Assembly (NCBI RefSeq): GCF_036421915.1
Contig: NZ_JAZGOM010000003.1
Direction: 5' to 3' (one strand)
DNA length: 64,000 nucleotides
Source: Georgenia_A wangjunii
GTDB taxonomy: Bacteria; Actinomycetota; Actinomycetes; Actinomycetales; Actinomycetaceae
Made by a program: the position numbers and the translations under genes. Under the pieces are notes generated by a model. The model was not told where the DNA came from. It made no database searches and saw only the letters and a list, made by a program, of their open reading frames with translations. Positions 54,358-62,205 of the stretch are shown in pieces. Positions within the stretch are counted from its first letter, which is position 1. Each line of letters opens with the position of its first letter.

Positions 54358-55212
54358 ATGGAACCGCCCAGCCGAGACGGCGCCGTCCTCTGGCCGGCGG
54401 CCGGACGCGAGGTGTACGCGAGCGAGCGCCTCGCCCTGCCCGAGCCGCTCGACCTCGTCGCGGCGCACTACTGGTCGGTGACGTGGCGCCGACCCGCCGC
54501 CGCGCCGTTCCGCCAGCAGGTGCTCAGCCACCCGATCACGCACCTCACGGTCGAGGCCGCCGACGGCGGACGGCTCCACGGCGTGCGCGTGCCGGCCGCG
54601 CTCGTGCATGGCGTCCTCACGCGCGTGTTCACGGTCGACCTGCCCGTCGCCGGGCGGGTGGCTGGGCTGGCGTTCCACCCCGGCGGGATGGCCGCGCTCC
54701 TCGACGTCGACGTCCGCGAGCTCACCAACCGGGTCGTGCCAGCGGAGGCGGTCTTCGGGGAGGGGGTGGGTGCCCTCGCCACCCGCGTCCTCGCCGAGCG
54801 CGACGACGGCGCCCGCCGCGACCTCCTCGCCGCCGACCTCGCCGGGCGCCTCGCGCCCCACCGGGAACGGATCCTCGCCGACGACGGCTACCGCACGGTG
54901 CGCGAGGCGATCGCGCTCATGCGCTCGCGCAAGCAGGTGGCGCTGGCGCCGGTCGCCGAGCGCCTCCACGTCTCCGCGCGCACACTGCAGCGGCTGTTCG
55001 CCCGGTACGTCGGTGCCTCGCCCCTGTGGATCCTGCGCCGGTACCGACTACAGGACGCGGTCGCCGCGCTCGACGCCGGCGAGGGAACGGACCTCGCCGG
55101 CCTTGCGACGGCGCTCGGGTTCGCCGACCACGCCCACTTCACGCGTGCGTTCACCGCCGTCGTCGGGGTGCCCCCGTCGCAGTACCGGCGGGGGCCGGCC
55201 ACCATCGGGTGA
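54358..55212 (+). CDS. AraC family transcriptional regulator
   Basis: 284 residues from ATG 54358 (MEPPSRDGAVLWPAAGREVY), chosen because the conserved part begins shortly after; GTG 54214 with a TAGAGT box 7 nt before it would add a low-complexity 48-residue leader. N-terminal sensor domain of the DUF6597 type (DLVAAHYWSVTWRRPAAAPF, RVAGLAFHPGGMAALLDVDV). C-terminal double helix-turn-helix: VAERLHVSARTLQRLFARYV with GASPLWILRRYRLQDAVAAL, and LAGLATALGFADHAHFTRAF with VGVPPSQYRR. Divergent from the VOC gene, its likely target. Confidence 0.88.
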   Translation: MEPPSRDGAVLWPAAGREVYASERLALPEPLDLVAAHYWSVTWRRPAAAPFRQQVLSHPITHLTVEAADGGRLHGVRVPAALVHGVLTRVFTVDLPVAGRVAGLAFHPGGMAALLDVDVRELTNRVVPAEAVFGEGVGALATRVLAERDDGARRDLLAADLAGRLAPHRERILADDGYRTVREAIALMRSRKQVALAPVAERLHVSARTLQRLFARYVGASPLWILRRYRLQDAVAALDAGEGTDLAGLATALGFADHAHFTRAFTAVVGVPPSQYRRGPATIG

Positions 55213-55231
55213 GAAGTCCCGCCGTCGTCGA

Positions 55232-55258
55232 TGTCGAGAATGGGCGTTCGGCTCCGTC
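55232..55258 (+). promoter_or_regulatory. Probable ECF42-type promoter
   Basis: TGTCGA (55232-55237), 17 nt, CGTC (55255-55258), about 50 bp before the YCII/DGPF gene. This matches the bipartite TGTCGA / CG(A/T)C element reported for ECF42 sigma factors in Streptomyces, and an ECF42-like sigma gene follows, so autoregulation is likely. Confidence 0.75.
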
Positions 55259-55308
55259 CCTGGAGTGAACGCGGCCACAATGGCCGTCTCGCACCCGAGG
55301 AGAGAACG

Positions 55309-55716
55309 ATGGCCAAGTACCTGCTGCTCAAGCACTACCGCGGCGCGCCGGAGCCGGTCAACAACGTCACGATGGACCAGTGGTCGCCGGAGGAGGTCTC
55401 GGCGCACATGCAGTACATGTCCGACTTCGCCGACCGGCTCGTCGGTACCGGCGAGTTCGTCGACGGGCAGGCGCTCTCGCCCGAGGGCACCTTCGTCCGG
55501 TACGACGGCGAGGGCCGGCCGCCCGTGACCGACGGCCCGTTCGCGGAGACCAAGGACCTCATCGCCGGCTGGATGATCATCGACGTCGAGAGCTACGAGC
55601 GGGCGCTCGAGCTCGCGGGGGAGCTCTCCGCGGCTCCGGGCGCTGGCGGGAGGCCGATCCACGAGTGGCTCGAGGTGCGCCCGTTCCTCACGGCGCCGCC
55701 GACCGTCACGGAGTGA
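55309..55716 (+). CDS. YCII-related (DGPF) family protein
   Basis: 135 residues from ATG 55309 (MAKYLLLKHYRGAPEPVNNV) behind CGAGGAGAGAACG. Ferredoxin-like YCII fold with the defining D-G-P-F motif: GEGRPPVTDGPFAETKDLIA then GWMIIDVESYERALELAGEL and the terminal IHEWLEVRPFL. DGPF proteins are the usual genetic partners of ECF42 sigma factors, as here (7 bp between the genes). Enzymatic activity is not established; a role as target or regulator of the sigma factor has been suggested. Confidence 0.93.
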   Translation: MAKYLLLKHYRGAPEPVNNVTMDQWSPEEVSAHMQYMSDFADRLVGTGEFVDGQALSPEGTFVRYDGEGRPPVTDGPFAETKDLIAGWMIIDVESYERALELAGELSAAPGAGGRPIHEWLEVRPFLTAPPTVTE

Positions 55717-55723
55717 GCCACCG

Positions 55724-56863
55724 GTGGACGAGGCCCTGCTCCGCACACTCACCCCAGGGGTGATCGGGGTCCTCGTCCGCCGCGGCGCCGACTTCGCGGC
55801 GGCCGAGGATGCGGTGCAAGAGAGCCTGCTCGAGGCCGTGCGTGTGTGGCCGGCCACCCCTCCGCGCGATCCCAAGGGGTGGCTGGTCGCCGTTGCCTGG
55901 CGCAAGTTCCTCGACGCGACCCGCGCCGAGGCCTCCCGGCGTCGGCGTGAGGTCCGCGTCGAGCTCGAGCCCCCGCCAGGCCGTGCCGAGGCGGTCGACG
56001 ACACCCTCCAGCTGTACTTCTTGTGCGCCCATCCGTCGCTCACACCCGCCTCCGCCGTCGCGCTCACGCTCCGCGCGGTCGGCGGGCTCACGACGCGGCA
56101 GATCGCCCAGGCCTACCTCGTCCCGGAGGCGACGATGGCCCAGCGCATCAGCCGCGCCAAGCGGACGGTGGCCGACGTGCGCTTCGACCAGCCCGGTGAC
56201 GTGGCCACCGTGCTGCGCGTCCTCTACCTCGTCTTCAACGAGGGGTACTCCGGGGACGTCGACCTCGCCGCCGAGGCGATCCGGCTGACGCGCCAGCTGG
56301 TGGCGCTGGTCGACCACCCGGAAGTGGCGGGCCTGCTCGCCCTCATGCTGCTCCACCACGCGCGGCGGCCCGCGCGGACCCGACCTGACGGCCAGCTCGT
56401 GACGCTGGCCGAGCAGGATCGCACCCGCTGGGACACGGCGCTCATCGTCGAAGGGGTCGACGTGCTCCAACGGGCCCTCGCCCGTGACCGGCTCGGTGAG
56501 TTCCAGGCGCAGGCCGCGATCGCGGCGCTGCACGCCGACGCACCGACGGCGGAGGAGACCGACTGGGTGCAGATCGTCGAGTGGTACGACGAGCTGGTCC
56601 GACTCACCGACAGCCCGGTGGCCCGCCTCAACCGTGCCGTCGCGGTCGGCGAGGCCGACGGGCCGCAGGCGGGTCTGGTGGCCTTGGCGGGGCTCGACCC
56701 CGCGCTGCCCCGGTATACGGCGGCCATGGCGTACCTGCGCGAGCGAAGCGGTGACGAGGCCACGGCCGCCCGGCTCTACGCCGAGGCTGCTGGCCGGGCG
56801 ACCAACGTCGCCGAGCGCGACCACCTCACGCGGCAGGCCGCGCGTCTCAACGCAGCCTTGTGA
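55724..56863 (+). CDS. ECF sigma factor, ECF42 group, with C-terminal TPR-like extension
   Basis: 379 residues from GTG 55724. Sigma region 2: GADFAAAEDAVQESLLEAVR and WPATPPRDPKGWLVAVAWRK; region 4: LTLRAVGGLTTRQIAQAYLV, EATMAQRISRAKRTVADVRF. From residue 165 an extension of about 210 residues follows (VLRVLYLVFNEGYSGDVDLA, LLALMLLHHARRPARTRPDG, RYTAAMAYLRERSGDEATAA), the helical-repeat domain that marks ECF42 (SigJ-unlike) factors and replaces a separate anti-sigma factor. Co-transcribed with the DGPF gene from a TGTCGA-N17-CGTC promoter. Directs transcription of its own operon; inducing signal unknown. Confidence 0.93.
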   Translation: MDEALLRTLTPGVIGVLVRRGADFAAAEDAVQESLLEAVRVWPATPPRDPKGWLVAVAWRKFLDATRAEASRRRREVRVELEPPPGRAEAVDDTLQLYFLCAHPSLTPASAVALTLRAVGGLTTRQIAQAYLVPEATMAQRISRAKRTVADVRFDQPGDVATVLRVLYLVFNEGYSGDVDLAAEAIRLTRQLVALVDHPEVAGLLALMLLHHARRPARTRPDGQLVTLAEQDRTRWDTALIVEGVDVLQRALARDRLGEFQAQAAIAALHADAPTAEETDWVQIVEWYDELVRLTDSPVARLNRAVAVGEADGPQAGLVALAGLDPALPRYTAAMAYLRERSGDEATAARLYAEAAGRATNVAERDHLTRQAARLNAAL

Positions 56864-56914
56864 GGGTGAGCCGGCAAGCCGAGCCGACCGGCGAAGAATG
56901 CCACGGGTGGACCC

Positions 56915-56958
56915 TTGACGGCGGGGGAGCGCGCGCCTAACGTACAACCACATGGTTG
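56915..56958 (+). promoter_or_regulatory. Promoter and operator of the ArsR-AHSA1 operon
   Basis: TTGACG (56915-56920), 17-nt spacer, TAACGT (56938-56943). The inverted repeat CAACCA-CA-TGGTTG (56945-56958) sits at the expected transcription start. CAACCA/TGGTTG operators are usual for ArsR regulators of SRPBCC genes. Confidence 0.8.
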
Positions 56959-56981
56959 CACGTAGTGGTCAGGGGCTCGCC

Positions 56982-57299
56982 ATGAGCGACGACGAGATCG
57001 ACCGGATCTTCCGGGCGCTCGCCGACGCGACTCGGCGGGACATCGTCCGCCGCACCCTCAGCGGGGAGGCGACGGTCTCACAGCTGGCCGCGTCGTACGA
57101 CATGTCGTTCGCGGCGGTGCAGAAGCACATCGCCGTGCTGGAAGGGGCCGGCCTCGTGACGAAGCACCCGCAGGGACGTGAACGCCTCGTGCGCGGGAAC
57201 CCCGACACGCTCCGCCGGGCTCAGGCCCTGCTCGAGCAGTACGAAGACATCTGGCGCGGCCGCATCGAGCGGCTCGACGCACTCCTCACCGAGGACTGA
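56982..57299 (+). CDS. ArsR family transcriptional regulator
   Basis: 105 residues from ATG 56982 (MSDDEIDRIFRALADATRRD), with AGGGG 8 nt before it; ATG 56952, inside the operator, would add ten residues. Winged helix: FRALADATRRDIVRRTLSGE, ATVSQLAASYDMSFAAVQKH with recognition helix IAVLEGAGLVTKHPQGRERL, and a dimer helix ending RIERLDALLTED. No metal-binding cysteines. It belongs to the branch coupled to SRPBCC/AHSA1 proteins and is followed 17 bp later by such a gene. Probable autorepressor acting at CAACCA-CA-TGGTTG. Confidence 0.93.
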   Translation: MSDDEIDRIFRALADATRRDIVRRTLSGEATVSQLAASYDMSFAAVQKHIAVLEGAGLVTKHPQGRERLVRGNPDTLRRAQALLEQYEDIWRGRIERLDALLTED

Positions 57300-57316
57300 C
57301 CAGAAAGGTGCTCGTC

Positions 57317-58321
57317 ATGCCCATCACCTCCGTCGAGAAGGACCTCGACGCCCTGACCATGACCGTCGTCGCCGACTTCCCCGTGCCGGTTCGCCGGCTC
57401 TGGGACGCCTACGCCGACCCCCGCCAGCTCGAGAAGTTCTGGGGCCCGGAAGACTGGCCGGCCACCTTCACCCGCCACGACATGGCCCCCGGCGGGCGCT
57501 CCAACTACTACATGTCCGGCCCCGACGGGGAGCGCTCCGGCGGCTACTGGGAGTTCCTCGCCGTCGAGCCGGGCCGCTCCTTCGAGGTGCGCGACGGTTT
57601 CGCCGGTCCGGACGGCAACCCGGACCCGGCGCTGCCGGCGATCCGGATGGTCTACACCTTCGAGGAGACCGACGGCGGTTCCCGGGTCGTCACGACCAGT
57701 GCCTTCGAGTCCCTCGAGGCGCTCGAGCAGCTGCTCGGGATGGGGATGGAGGAGGGGCTGAAGTCGGCGATGAGCCAGATCGACGACGTCGTCGCGGACC
57801 TCTCGTCGTTCGCCGCCGGTCGGGCGGTGGACGCCCAGCTCATCGGCGACACACAGGCGCGTATCAGCCGGGTCATCCGTGGGTCCGTCCAGCAGGTGTG
57901 GGACGCCCACCACGAGCCCGAGATCGTGCGGCGCTGGATGCTCGGACCCGACGGCTGGACCATGCCCGTGTGCGAGGTCGGGACGGCCGTCGGTCAGACG
58001 CACCGCAGCGAGTGGCAGCAGGAGGACGGCGAGGGCCGGTTCGGGTTCACGGGCGAGGTCCTCGAGTTCGAGCCGCCGTACCGCGAGGTCTCGACGGAGC
58101 GGATGATCGGGACGGACGGCCCGAGCACCGTCAACGAGGTGACCCTGACGCCGGTCGAGGGCGGCACGCTGCTGACCCTGATCATCACCTATCCCGACGC
58201 GGAGACGCGGGAGACGGTGCTGGCGACCGGCATGACCGACGGCATGGAGGCCAGCTACGCGCGGCTGGAGTCCGAGGTGTTCGGCAAGCAGAGCGCCGTG
58301 CCGCAGGGCGCCGGCAGCTGA
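57317..58321 (+). CDS. Tandem SRPBCC/AHSA1 protein (two START-like domains)
   Basis: 334 residues from ATG 57317 (MPITSVEKDLDALTMTVVAD) behind AGAAAGG. Two AHSA1 domains are fused: residues about 10-155 (FPVPVRRLWDAYADPRQLEK, FWGPEDWPATFTRHDMAPGG, YYMSGPDGERSGGYWEFLAV) and about 175-320 (RISRVIRGSVQQVWDAHHEP, RRWMLGPDGWTMPVCEVGTA, VNEVTLTPVEGGTLLTLIIT). The link contains a short helix (AMSQIDDVVADLSSFAAG). Each domain has its own hydrophobic ligand cavity. Most relatives have one domain; fused ones are less frequent. Operon with the ArsR gene 17 bp upstream. Confidence 0.9.
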   Translation: MPITSVEKDLDALTMTVVADFPVPVRRLWDAYADPRQLEKFWGPEDWPATFTRHDMAPGGRSNYYMSGPDGERSGGYWEFLAVEPGRSFEVRDGFAGPDGNPDPALPAIRMVYTFEETDGGSRVVTTSAFESLEALEQLLGMGMEEGLKSAMSQIDDVVADLSSFAAGRAVDAQLIGDTQARISRVIRGSVQQVWDAHHEPEIVRRWMLGPDGWTMPVCEVGTAVGQTHRSEWQQEDGEGRFGFTGEVLEFEPPYREVSTERMIGTDGPSTVNEVTLTPVEGGTLLTLIITYPDAETRETVLATGMTDGMEASYARLESEVFGKQSAVPQGAGS

Positions 58322-58337
58322 GCCGAGGTTCGCGACG

Positions 58338-59210
58338 TCACGGCAGGGTGAGGATCTCCGCGCCGTCGTCGGTGACGAGGAGGGTGTGCTCGAACTGGGC
58401 CGAGCGGGAGCGGTCCTTTGTCAGGACGGTCCAGTGGTCGTCCCACATCGTCCACTCGGCGGTGCCGAGGGTGAGCATCGGCTCGATCGTGAAGACCATG
58501 CCGGCCTCGATGATCTCGCTGTGCTCGGGCGCCGCGTCGTAGTGGGGGACGATGAGGCCGGTGTGGAAGGCCTCGCCGACGCCGTGGCCGGTGAACTCGC
58601 GGACCACGCCGTAGCCGAACCGCTTGGCGTAGGACTCGATGACGCGGCCGATGATGTTGAGCTCGCGCCCGGGCTTGACGGCCTTGATGGCCCGCTCGAG
58701 CGAGATGCGGGTGCGCTCGACGAGCAGGCGCGAGGCCTCGTCGACGTCGCCGACGAGGAACGTCGCGTTGTTGTCCCCGTGGACGCCGTCGAGGTAGGCG
58801 GTGACGTCGATGTTGACGATGTCGCCGTCGGCCAGGACGGTCGAGTCCGGGATTCCGTGGCAGATGACCTCGTTGACCGACGTGCACAGCGACTTCGGGA
58901 AGTGCCGGTAGCCGAGCGTCGACGGGTAGGCGCCGTTGGCGACGATGAAGTCGTGGCCGATGCGGTCGAGCTCGTCGGTGGTGACGCCGGGGCGGACCGC
59001 GCGGCCCACGAGCTCGAGGGCATGCGCGGCGAGCTTCGACGCCCGGCGGATGCGCGCGATGGTGTCGGCGTCCTTGACCTCGCTGCCCGTGAACGGCGCC
59101 GGCGCCTCCTTGTCGACGTACTCCGGTCGCGGGATCGACTCCGGGACGGGCAGGCGGGGGGAGATGGTGCCGGGGGTGAGGGTGCCGAGCGGGGCGGTGG
59201 CGACGAACAT
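58338..59210 (-). CDS. map: Methionine aminopeptidase, type I
   Basis: 290 residues from ATG 59210, 7 nt after a TAGACT box (leaderless). It removes N-terminal methionine from nascent proteins. All five metal ligands are visible: Asp in VNIDVTAYLD, Asp in GVHGDNNATF, His in EFTGHGVGEAFH, Glu in VFTIEPMLTLG, Glu in SAQFEHTLLV; the substrate His is in GYRHFPKSLCTSVNEVICHG. An N-terminal extension of about 40 residues with Pro-rich sequence (RLPVPESIPRPEYVDKEAPA) is of the mycobacterial MapB (type Ic) kind, with an SH3-binding-like PxxP. Confidence 0.96.
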   Translation of the reverse strand: MFVATAPLGTLTPGTISPRLPVPESIPRPEYVDKEAPAPFTGSEVKDADTIARIRRASKLAAHALELVGRAVRPGVTTDELDRIGHDFIVANGAYPSTLGYRHFPKSLCTSVNEVICHGIPDSTVLADGDIVNIDVTAYLDGVHGDNNATFLVGDVDEASRLLVERTRISLERAIKAVKPGRELNIIGRVIESYAKRFGYGVVREFTGHGVGEAFHTGLIVPHYDAAPEHSEIIEAGMVFTIEPMLTLGTAEWTMWDDHWTVLTKDRSRSAQFEHTLLVTDDGAEILTLP

Positions 59211-59217
59211 AGGCTCG

Positions 59218-59223
59218 AGTCTA
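59218..59223 (-). promoter_or_regulatory. Leaderless promoter box of map
   Basis: On the minus strand TAGACT, 7 nt, ATG 59210. No Shine-Dalgarno before this start. Confidence 0.55.
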
Positions 59224-59249
59224 CGGACCACCGAGTGAGGGAGCCCCGC

Positions 59250-59435
59250 ATGACCAACCGGCCCGAGTACTACTTCAACCTCAACACCCGTCAGGTCGAG
59301 GAGGGCAAGGTGAGCGGCGCCGACGACCGGATGGGTCCCTACCCCACCCGCGAGGCCGCCGAGGCCGCGCTCCTCGGCGCCGAGGCGCGCAACGACCAGT
59401 GGGACGAGGAAGACAAGGCCTGGGAGCGCGGGTAG
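59250..59435 (+). CDS. Small conserved protein next to map (61 aa)
   Basis: Starts at ATG 59250 after GAGTGAGGGAGCCCC. The peptide begins MTNRPEYYFNLNTRQVEEGK and continues SGADDRMGPYPTREAAEAAL, then LGAEARNDQWDEEDKAWERG. The beta-strand pair followed by an Ala-rich helix is a miniature SPOR-like arrangement. Short proteins of this pattern occur next to map in many actinobacteria; function is unknown. Soluble, acidic. It diverges from map with 39 bp between start codons, so the two promoters overlap. Confidence 0.75.
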   Translation: MTNRPEYYFNLNTRQVEEGKVSGADDRMGPYPTREAAEAALLGAEARNDQWDEEDKAWERG

Positions 59436-59452
59436 GCCGACGGCGGCGCGCT

Positions 59453-60070
59453 TTACCCAGCCCGTGACGGTCCACGCGCCGCGAGTTCGGCGAGGACCGT
59501 GAGCTGTTTGCGCATCATGAGGACGTCACCCCAGGCGAGCAACCAGCGCCGTGGTCTCGGAAGGACCCGGCCGATCGGTGGCGCCCACATCGCGGCGATG
59601 AGCCTCGCGCCGGTGCCCTGTGGCACCACCTCGTAGGTGAGGGCGATGTCGCCGAAGGCCCCGGTCGGCCACCCTGGCTTCATCCGCAGCGTGACCGACC
59701 GGCCGGGGACGAAGGCGGTGAGGACGAAGATCGTCATGAACGTCTGACCGGCCTCGAGTTCGACCAGCGACGGGTCGGCGACGCGCGGGCTCCGGCGACC
59801 GAAGTTGTCGATGAGGTCGTAGCTGTACGGGGCGCGCCGCAGCTGGCACAGCCACAGGAAGCAGGTGGCCGGTGGTGCCGCGACCGAGACGGCCCGCACG
59901 AGGCGGACCGCGCCGTCGTCAGCCAGGCCATCGCAGGCGTAGGCCGCCGCGGCCTCGTCGTCCGTGGCACCCCACACCCACGGGAGACCACGACGTCGCG
60001 TGTCCACGAACCGCATCCGAACGCCTTCCTGCGAGGCCAACGGCGCCGGCGGCCGTGCACCGTTGCTCAT
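59453..60070 (-). CDS. SRPBCC-fold protein
   Basis: 205 residues from ATG 60070 (MSNGARPPAPLASQEGVRMR). Pattern of actinobacterial polyketide-cyclase-like proteins: LVRAVSVAAPPATCFLWLCQ, LRRAPYSYDLIDNFGRRSPR, FMTIFVLTAFVPGRSVTLRM and IALTYEVVPQGTGARLIAAM. The D-x-x-x-N-F-G-R motif after the first helix is typical of this group. The C-terminal RRWLLAWGDVLMMRKQLTVL is an amphipathic helix. TAGCGT lies 5 nt before the start on this strand. It converges on the 61-aa gene and diverges from the phosphotransferase gene. Ligand unknown. Confidence 0.8.
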   Translation of the reverse strand: MSNGARPPAPLASQEGVRMRFVDTRRRGLPWVWGATDDEAAAAYACDGLADDGAVRLVRAVSVAAPPATCFLWLCQLRRAPYSYDLIDNFGRRSPRVADPSLVELEAGQTFMTIFVLTAFVPGRSVTLRMKPGWPTGAFGDIALTYEVVPQGTGARLIAAMWAPPIGRVLPRPRRWLLAWGDVLMMRKQLTVLAELAARGPSRAG

Positions 60071-60112
60071 CGCCGACGCTAGCCCGTCACGTCACGAACT
60101 ACCCTCGTGCCG

Positions 60113-61180
60113 GTGACGCGACACCAGTGGACGCCGGACCGGGTCATCGACGCGGAGCTTGCCGCCGCGGTCGTCGCTGATCAGTTCCCCGACCTTGCCG
60201 GGCTGCCTGTTCGCCGCTTCGGCGAGGGGTGGGACAACGTCCTCTACGCGGTCGGCGACGAGTGGCTCTTCCGGTTCATCCACCGCTCCGTCGCGCTTCC
60301 GGGCGCGCGCCGCGAGCTGGCGGTCCTCACGGAGCTGGCGGACTCGCTCCCGCTTCCCATCCCGCACCCCGTCCATATCGGCACGCCGACGGCGGAGGTG
60401 CCGTGGCCCTTCTGGGGCACGCGTGTCATCCCTGGGTCTGAGCTCGCCGAGGCAGGGCTCGACGACGACGCGCGGGTCGGCGTCGCGCGCTCGATGGGTG
60501 AGTTCCTGCGGGCCCTGCACGGACCAGAGCTCGCCGAGTCGGTAACGGCAGCCGCCGAGGCCGCGGGTGCGCCGCTGCCGGTCGATCCGATGCGGCGCGC
60601 GGACCCCAGCCACACCGCAGCGCAGGCCCGCGAGACGCTCGCGCGGTTGGTAGCGGCGGGCGTTGGGGTGGGCGCCTCGATCGACGCCGACGCCGACGCG
60701 GACGCCGACGCCTATGTCGACGACGACGTATGTGCTGACCGAGCGGCTGCCGCAGGCCCCGGTGGCTTCGTCGATGGCGGATCTTCCGTCCTGGCGCTGC
60801 CCTACGAGGCGCTCGAGAACCTGCTCACGACGGCGGAAGCCGTCGGCGCGCCGACCGGCAGGCCCGTCCTCGTCCACGGCGACCTGCACGTGCGGCACGT
60901 CCTCATGGCACCGGCGGGGGAGGCCACCGGGGTGGTCGACTGGGGCGATACCGCGCTCGGCGACCCGGCGGTTGACCTGATGCTCGTCTACGCCGCGTTC
61001 GCCGGAGATGCCCGCGCGGCGTTCTTCGACGCCTACGGTGAGGTCGACGCCGCCACAGCGCTTCGCGCCCGTGCTCTGGCCGTCCGAGTGTGTACGTTGC
61101 TGCTCGAGTACGCCCTCGCCGAGCAGTACACAGCGCTGGCCGCGGAGTCCTGGGCCTGCCTGTGCCGCGCCGTCGCCTGA
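60113..61180 (+). CDS. Aminoglycoside-phosphotransferase-fold kinase with acidic insertion
   Basis: 355 residues from GTG 60113, 7 nt after TACCCT (60100-60105), so probably leaderless. Kinase landmarks: RFGEGWDNVLYAVGDEWLFR (N-lobe), WPFWGTRVIPGSELAEAGLD, the catalytic loop VLVHGDLHVRHVLMAP and the metal motif GVVDWGDTALGDPAVDLMLV. Between the lobes lies an insertion of about 65 residues that contains an Asp-Ala repeat (DADADADADAYVDDDV) encoded by a short tandem DNA repeat near 60681-60722. Relatives act on macrolides, homoserine-like or unknown small molecules; resistance should not be inferred. Confidence 0.82.
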   Translation: MTRHQWTPDRVIDAELAAAVVADQFPDLAGLPVRRFGEGWDNVLYAVGDEWLFRFIHRSVALPGARRELAVLTELADSLPLPIPHPVHIGTPTAEVPWPFWGTRVIPGSELAEAGLDDDARVGVARSMGEFLRALHGPELAESVTAAAEAAGAPLPVDPMRRADPSHTAAQARETLARLVAAGVGVGASIDADADADADAYVDDDVCADRAAAAGPGGFVDGGSSVLALPYEALENLLTTAEAVGAPTGRPVLVHGDLHVRHVLMAPAGEATGVVDWGDTALGDPAVDLMLVYAAFAGDARAAFFDAYGEVDAATALRARALAVRVCTLLLEYALAEQYTALAAESWACLCRAVA

Positions 61181-61204
61181 CGGCCGAAACCGCTGCGGTC
61201 CCGG

Positions 61205-61624
61205 CTACACGAAGCCGGACGCAAGTGCCGCCGCGATGCGCTGTGCGTACTCGCCCGCCTCGCCGTCGGCGTACTTGTGCCGCGGCCAGAAAAAGCCGCG
61301 GAGGCCGTCGCCCTTGGTGCGGGGGACGACGTGAGCGTGCAGGTGGGACACGCTCTGGCTGACGACGTTGTTCATCGCGACGAACGTGCCCTGTGCGCCG
61401 AGCGCGACGGGCACAGCGGCCGCGACCCTCTGCACCGCCGCGAAGAACGGTTCGACAGCCGCCGCGGGCAGGTCAGGGAGCGTGACGACGTGTGGCCGCG
61501 GGATGACGAGGACGTGTCCGTTGAATACGGGCCTCGTGTCGAGGAACGCGACGACGTCGTCAGTCTCGAGCACGACGTGCGCTGGCTCCTCGCCCGCGAC
61601 AATCCCGCAGAAGATGCAGCTCAT
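61205..61624 (-). CDS. HIT family protein
   Basis: 139 residues from ATG 61624 (MSCIFCGIVAGEEPAHVVLE). Histidine-triad nucleotide hydrolase/transferase: the zinc-binding pair CIFC at the start, GHVLVIPRPHVVTLPDLP in the middle, and the triad SVSHLHAHVVPRTKGD. The C-terminal GLRGFFWPRHKYADGEAGEY is the extended tail of the Hit-like actinobacterial group. It probably hydrolyses AMP-linked nucleotides. Last gene of a minus-strand run panB, UDG-like, HIT. Confidence 0.93.
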   Translation of the reverse strand: MSCIFCGIVAGEEPAHVVLETDDVVAFLDTRPVFNGHVLVIPRPHVVTLPDLPAAAVEPFFAAVQRVAAAVPVALGAQGTFVAMNNVVSQSVSHLHAHVVPRTKGDGLRGFFWPRHKYADGEAGEYAQRIAAALASGFV

Positions 61625-61655
61625 GCCGACGAGTCTGGTGGACTCAGGCCGGATC

Positions 61656-62201
61656 TCAGGCGCTGAGGTGCTCGACAAGCTCACTCATGGACGCGGCGAC
61701 TCGCTCGCGGGCGTCGTAGGGGCCGGGCATGCGGAACACGACGCTGCCGGATGCGGCTCGCCGTCGTTGGATCCCGGGCTTGTCGGCGTCACCGAGGATG
61801 GCCTCCGCTGCCGGCTTGAACACGCAGATGACGAGCGGCACCTGATGGCGGAACAACTCCGTCTCGAGCACCTGCCTGCCGTGTGCGAGCTCGGCCGCGC
61901 TGACCTCGGTGGCCCGGCCGGTGGGGCGCTTGACCACGTCGGCGAACGCGATGCCGGCACTCAAGCCCTCGTCGTCGTCATAGCCGCCCTGATGCGCAGG
62001 AAGCAGCCCGACGGCGCGGAGTCGTGCCAGGGCGGTGCGCCCGTTCCGTCCCTGGTAGTAGTGCCCGGCCTCGACGCCACACGGTGGCTGGTTGAGACCG
62101 ACGATCGCGGCGCGCGGTTGAGCCGGCCAGAGGTCGGCCAGCGTGACGATCTCCTCGCCCATCCAATCCACGACCGTCTGATGCCCGGTGAAGGCACTCA
62201 T
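61656..62201 (-). CDS. Uracil-DNA glycosylase superfamily protein (divergent)
   Basis: 181 residues from the ATG beginning MSAFTGHQTVVDWMGEEIVT. The fold of MUG/UDG-like glycosylases is suggested by AAIVGLNQPPCGVEAGHYYQ (motif 1, normally VGxNPGxxSxxxGhxF), GIAFADVVKRPTGRATEVSA, VPLVICVFKPAAEAIL and the last motif VVFRMPGPYDARERVAASMS (normally xxxPSP/LPNPS). The catalytic Asn is present (GLNQPP). It could excise uracil or mismatched bases, but key residues vary and other roles are possible. Starts 4 bp after the panB stop, so it is co-transcribed with it. Confidence 0.72.
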   Translation of the reverse strand: MSAFTGHQTVVDWMGEEIVTLADLWPAQPRAAIVGLNQPPCGVEAGHYYQGRNGRTALARLRAVGLLPAHQGGYDDDEGLSAGIAFADVVKRPTGRATEVSAAELAHGRQVLETELFRHQVPLVICVFKPAAEAILGDADKPGIQRRRAASGSVVFRMPGPYDARERVAASMSELVEHLSA

Positions 62202-62205
62202 GTTT

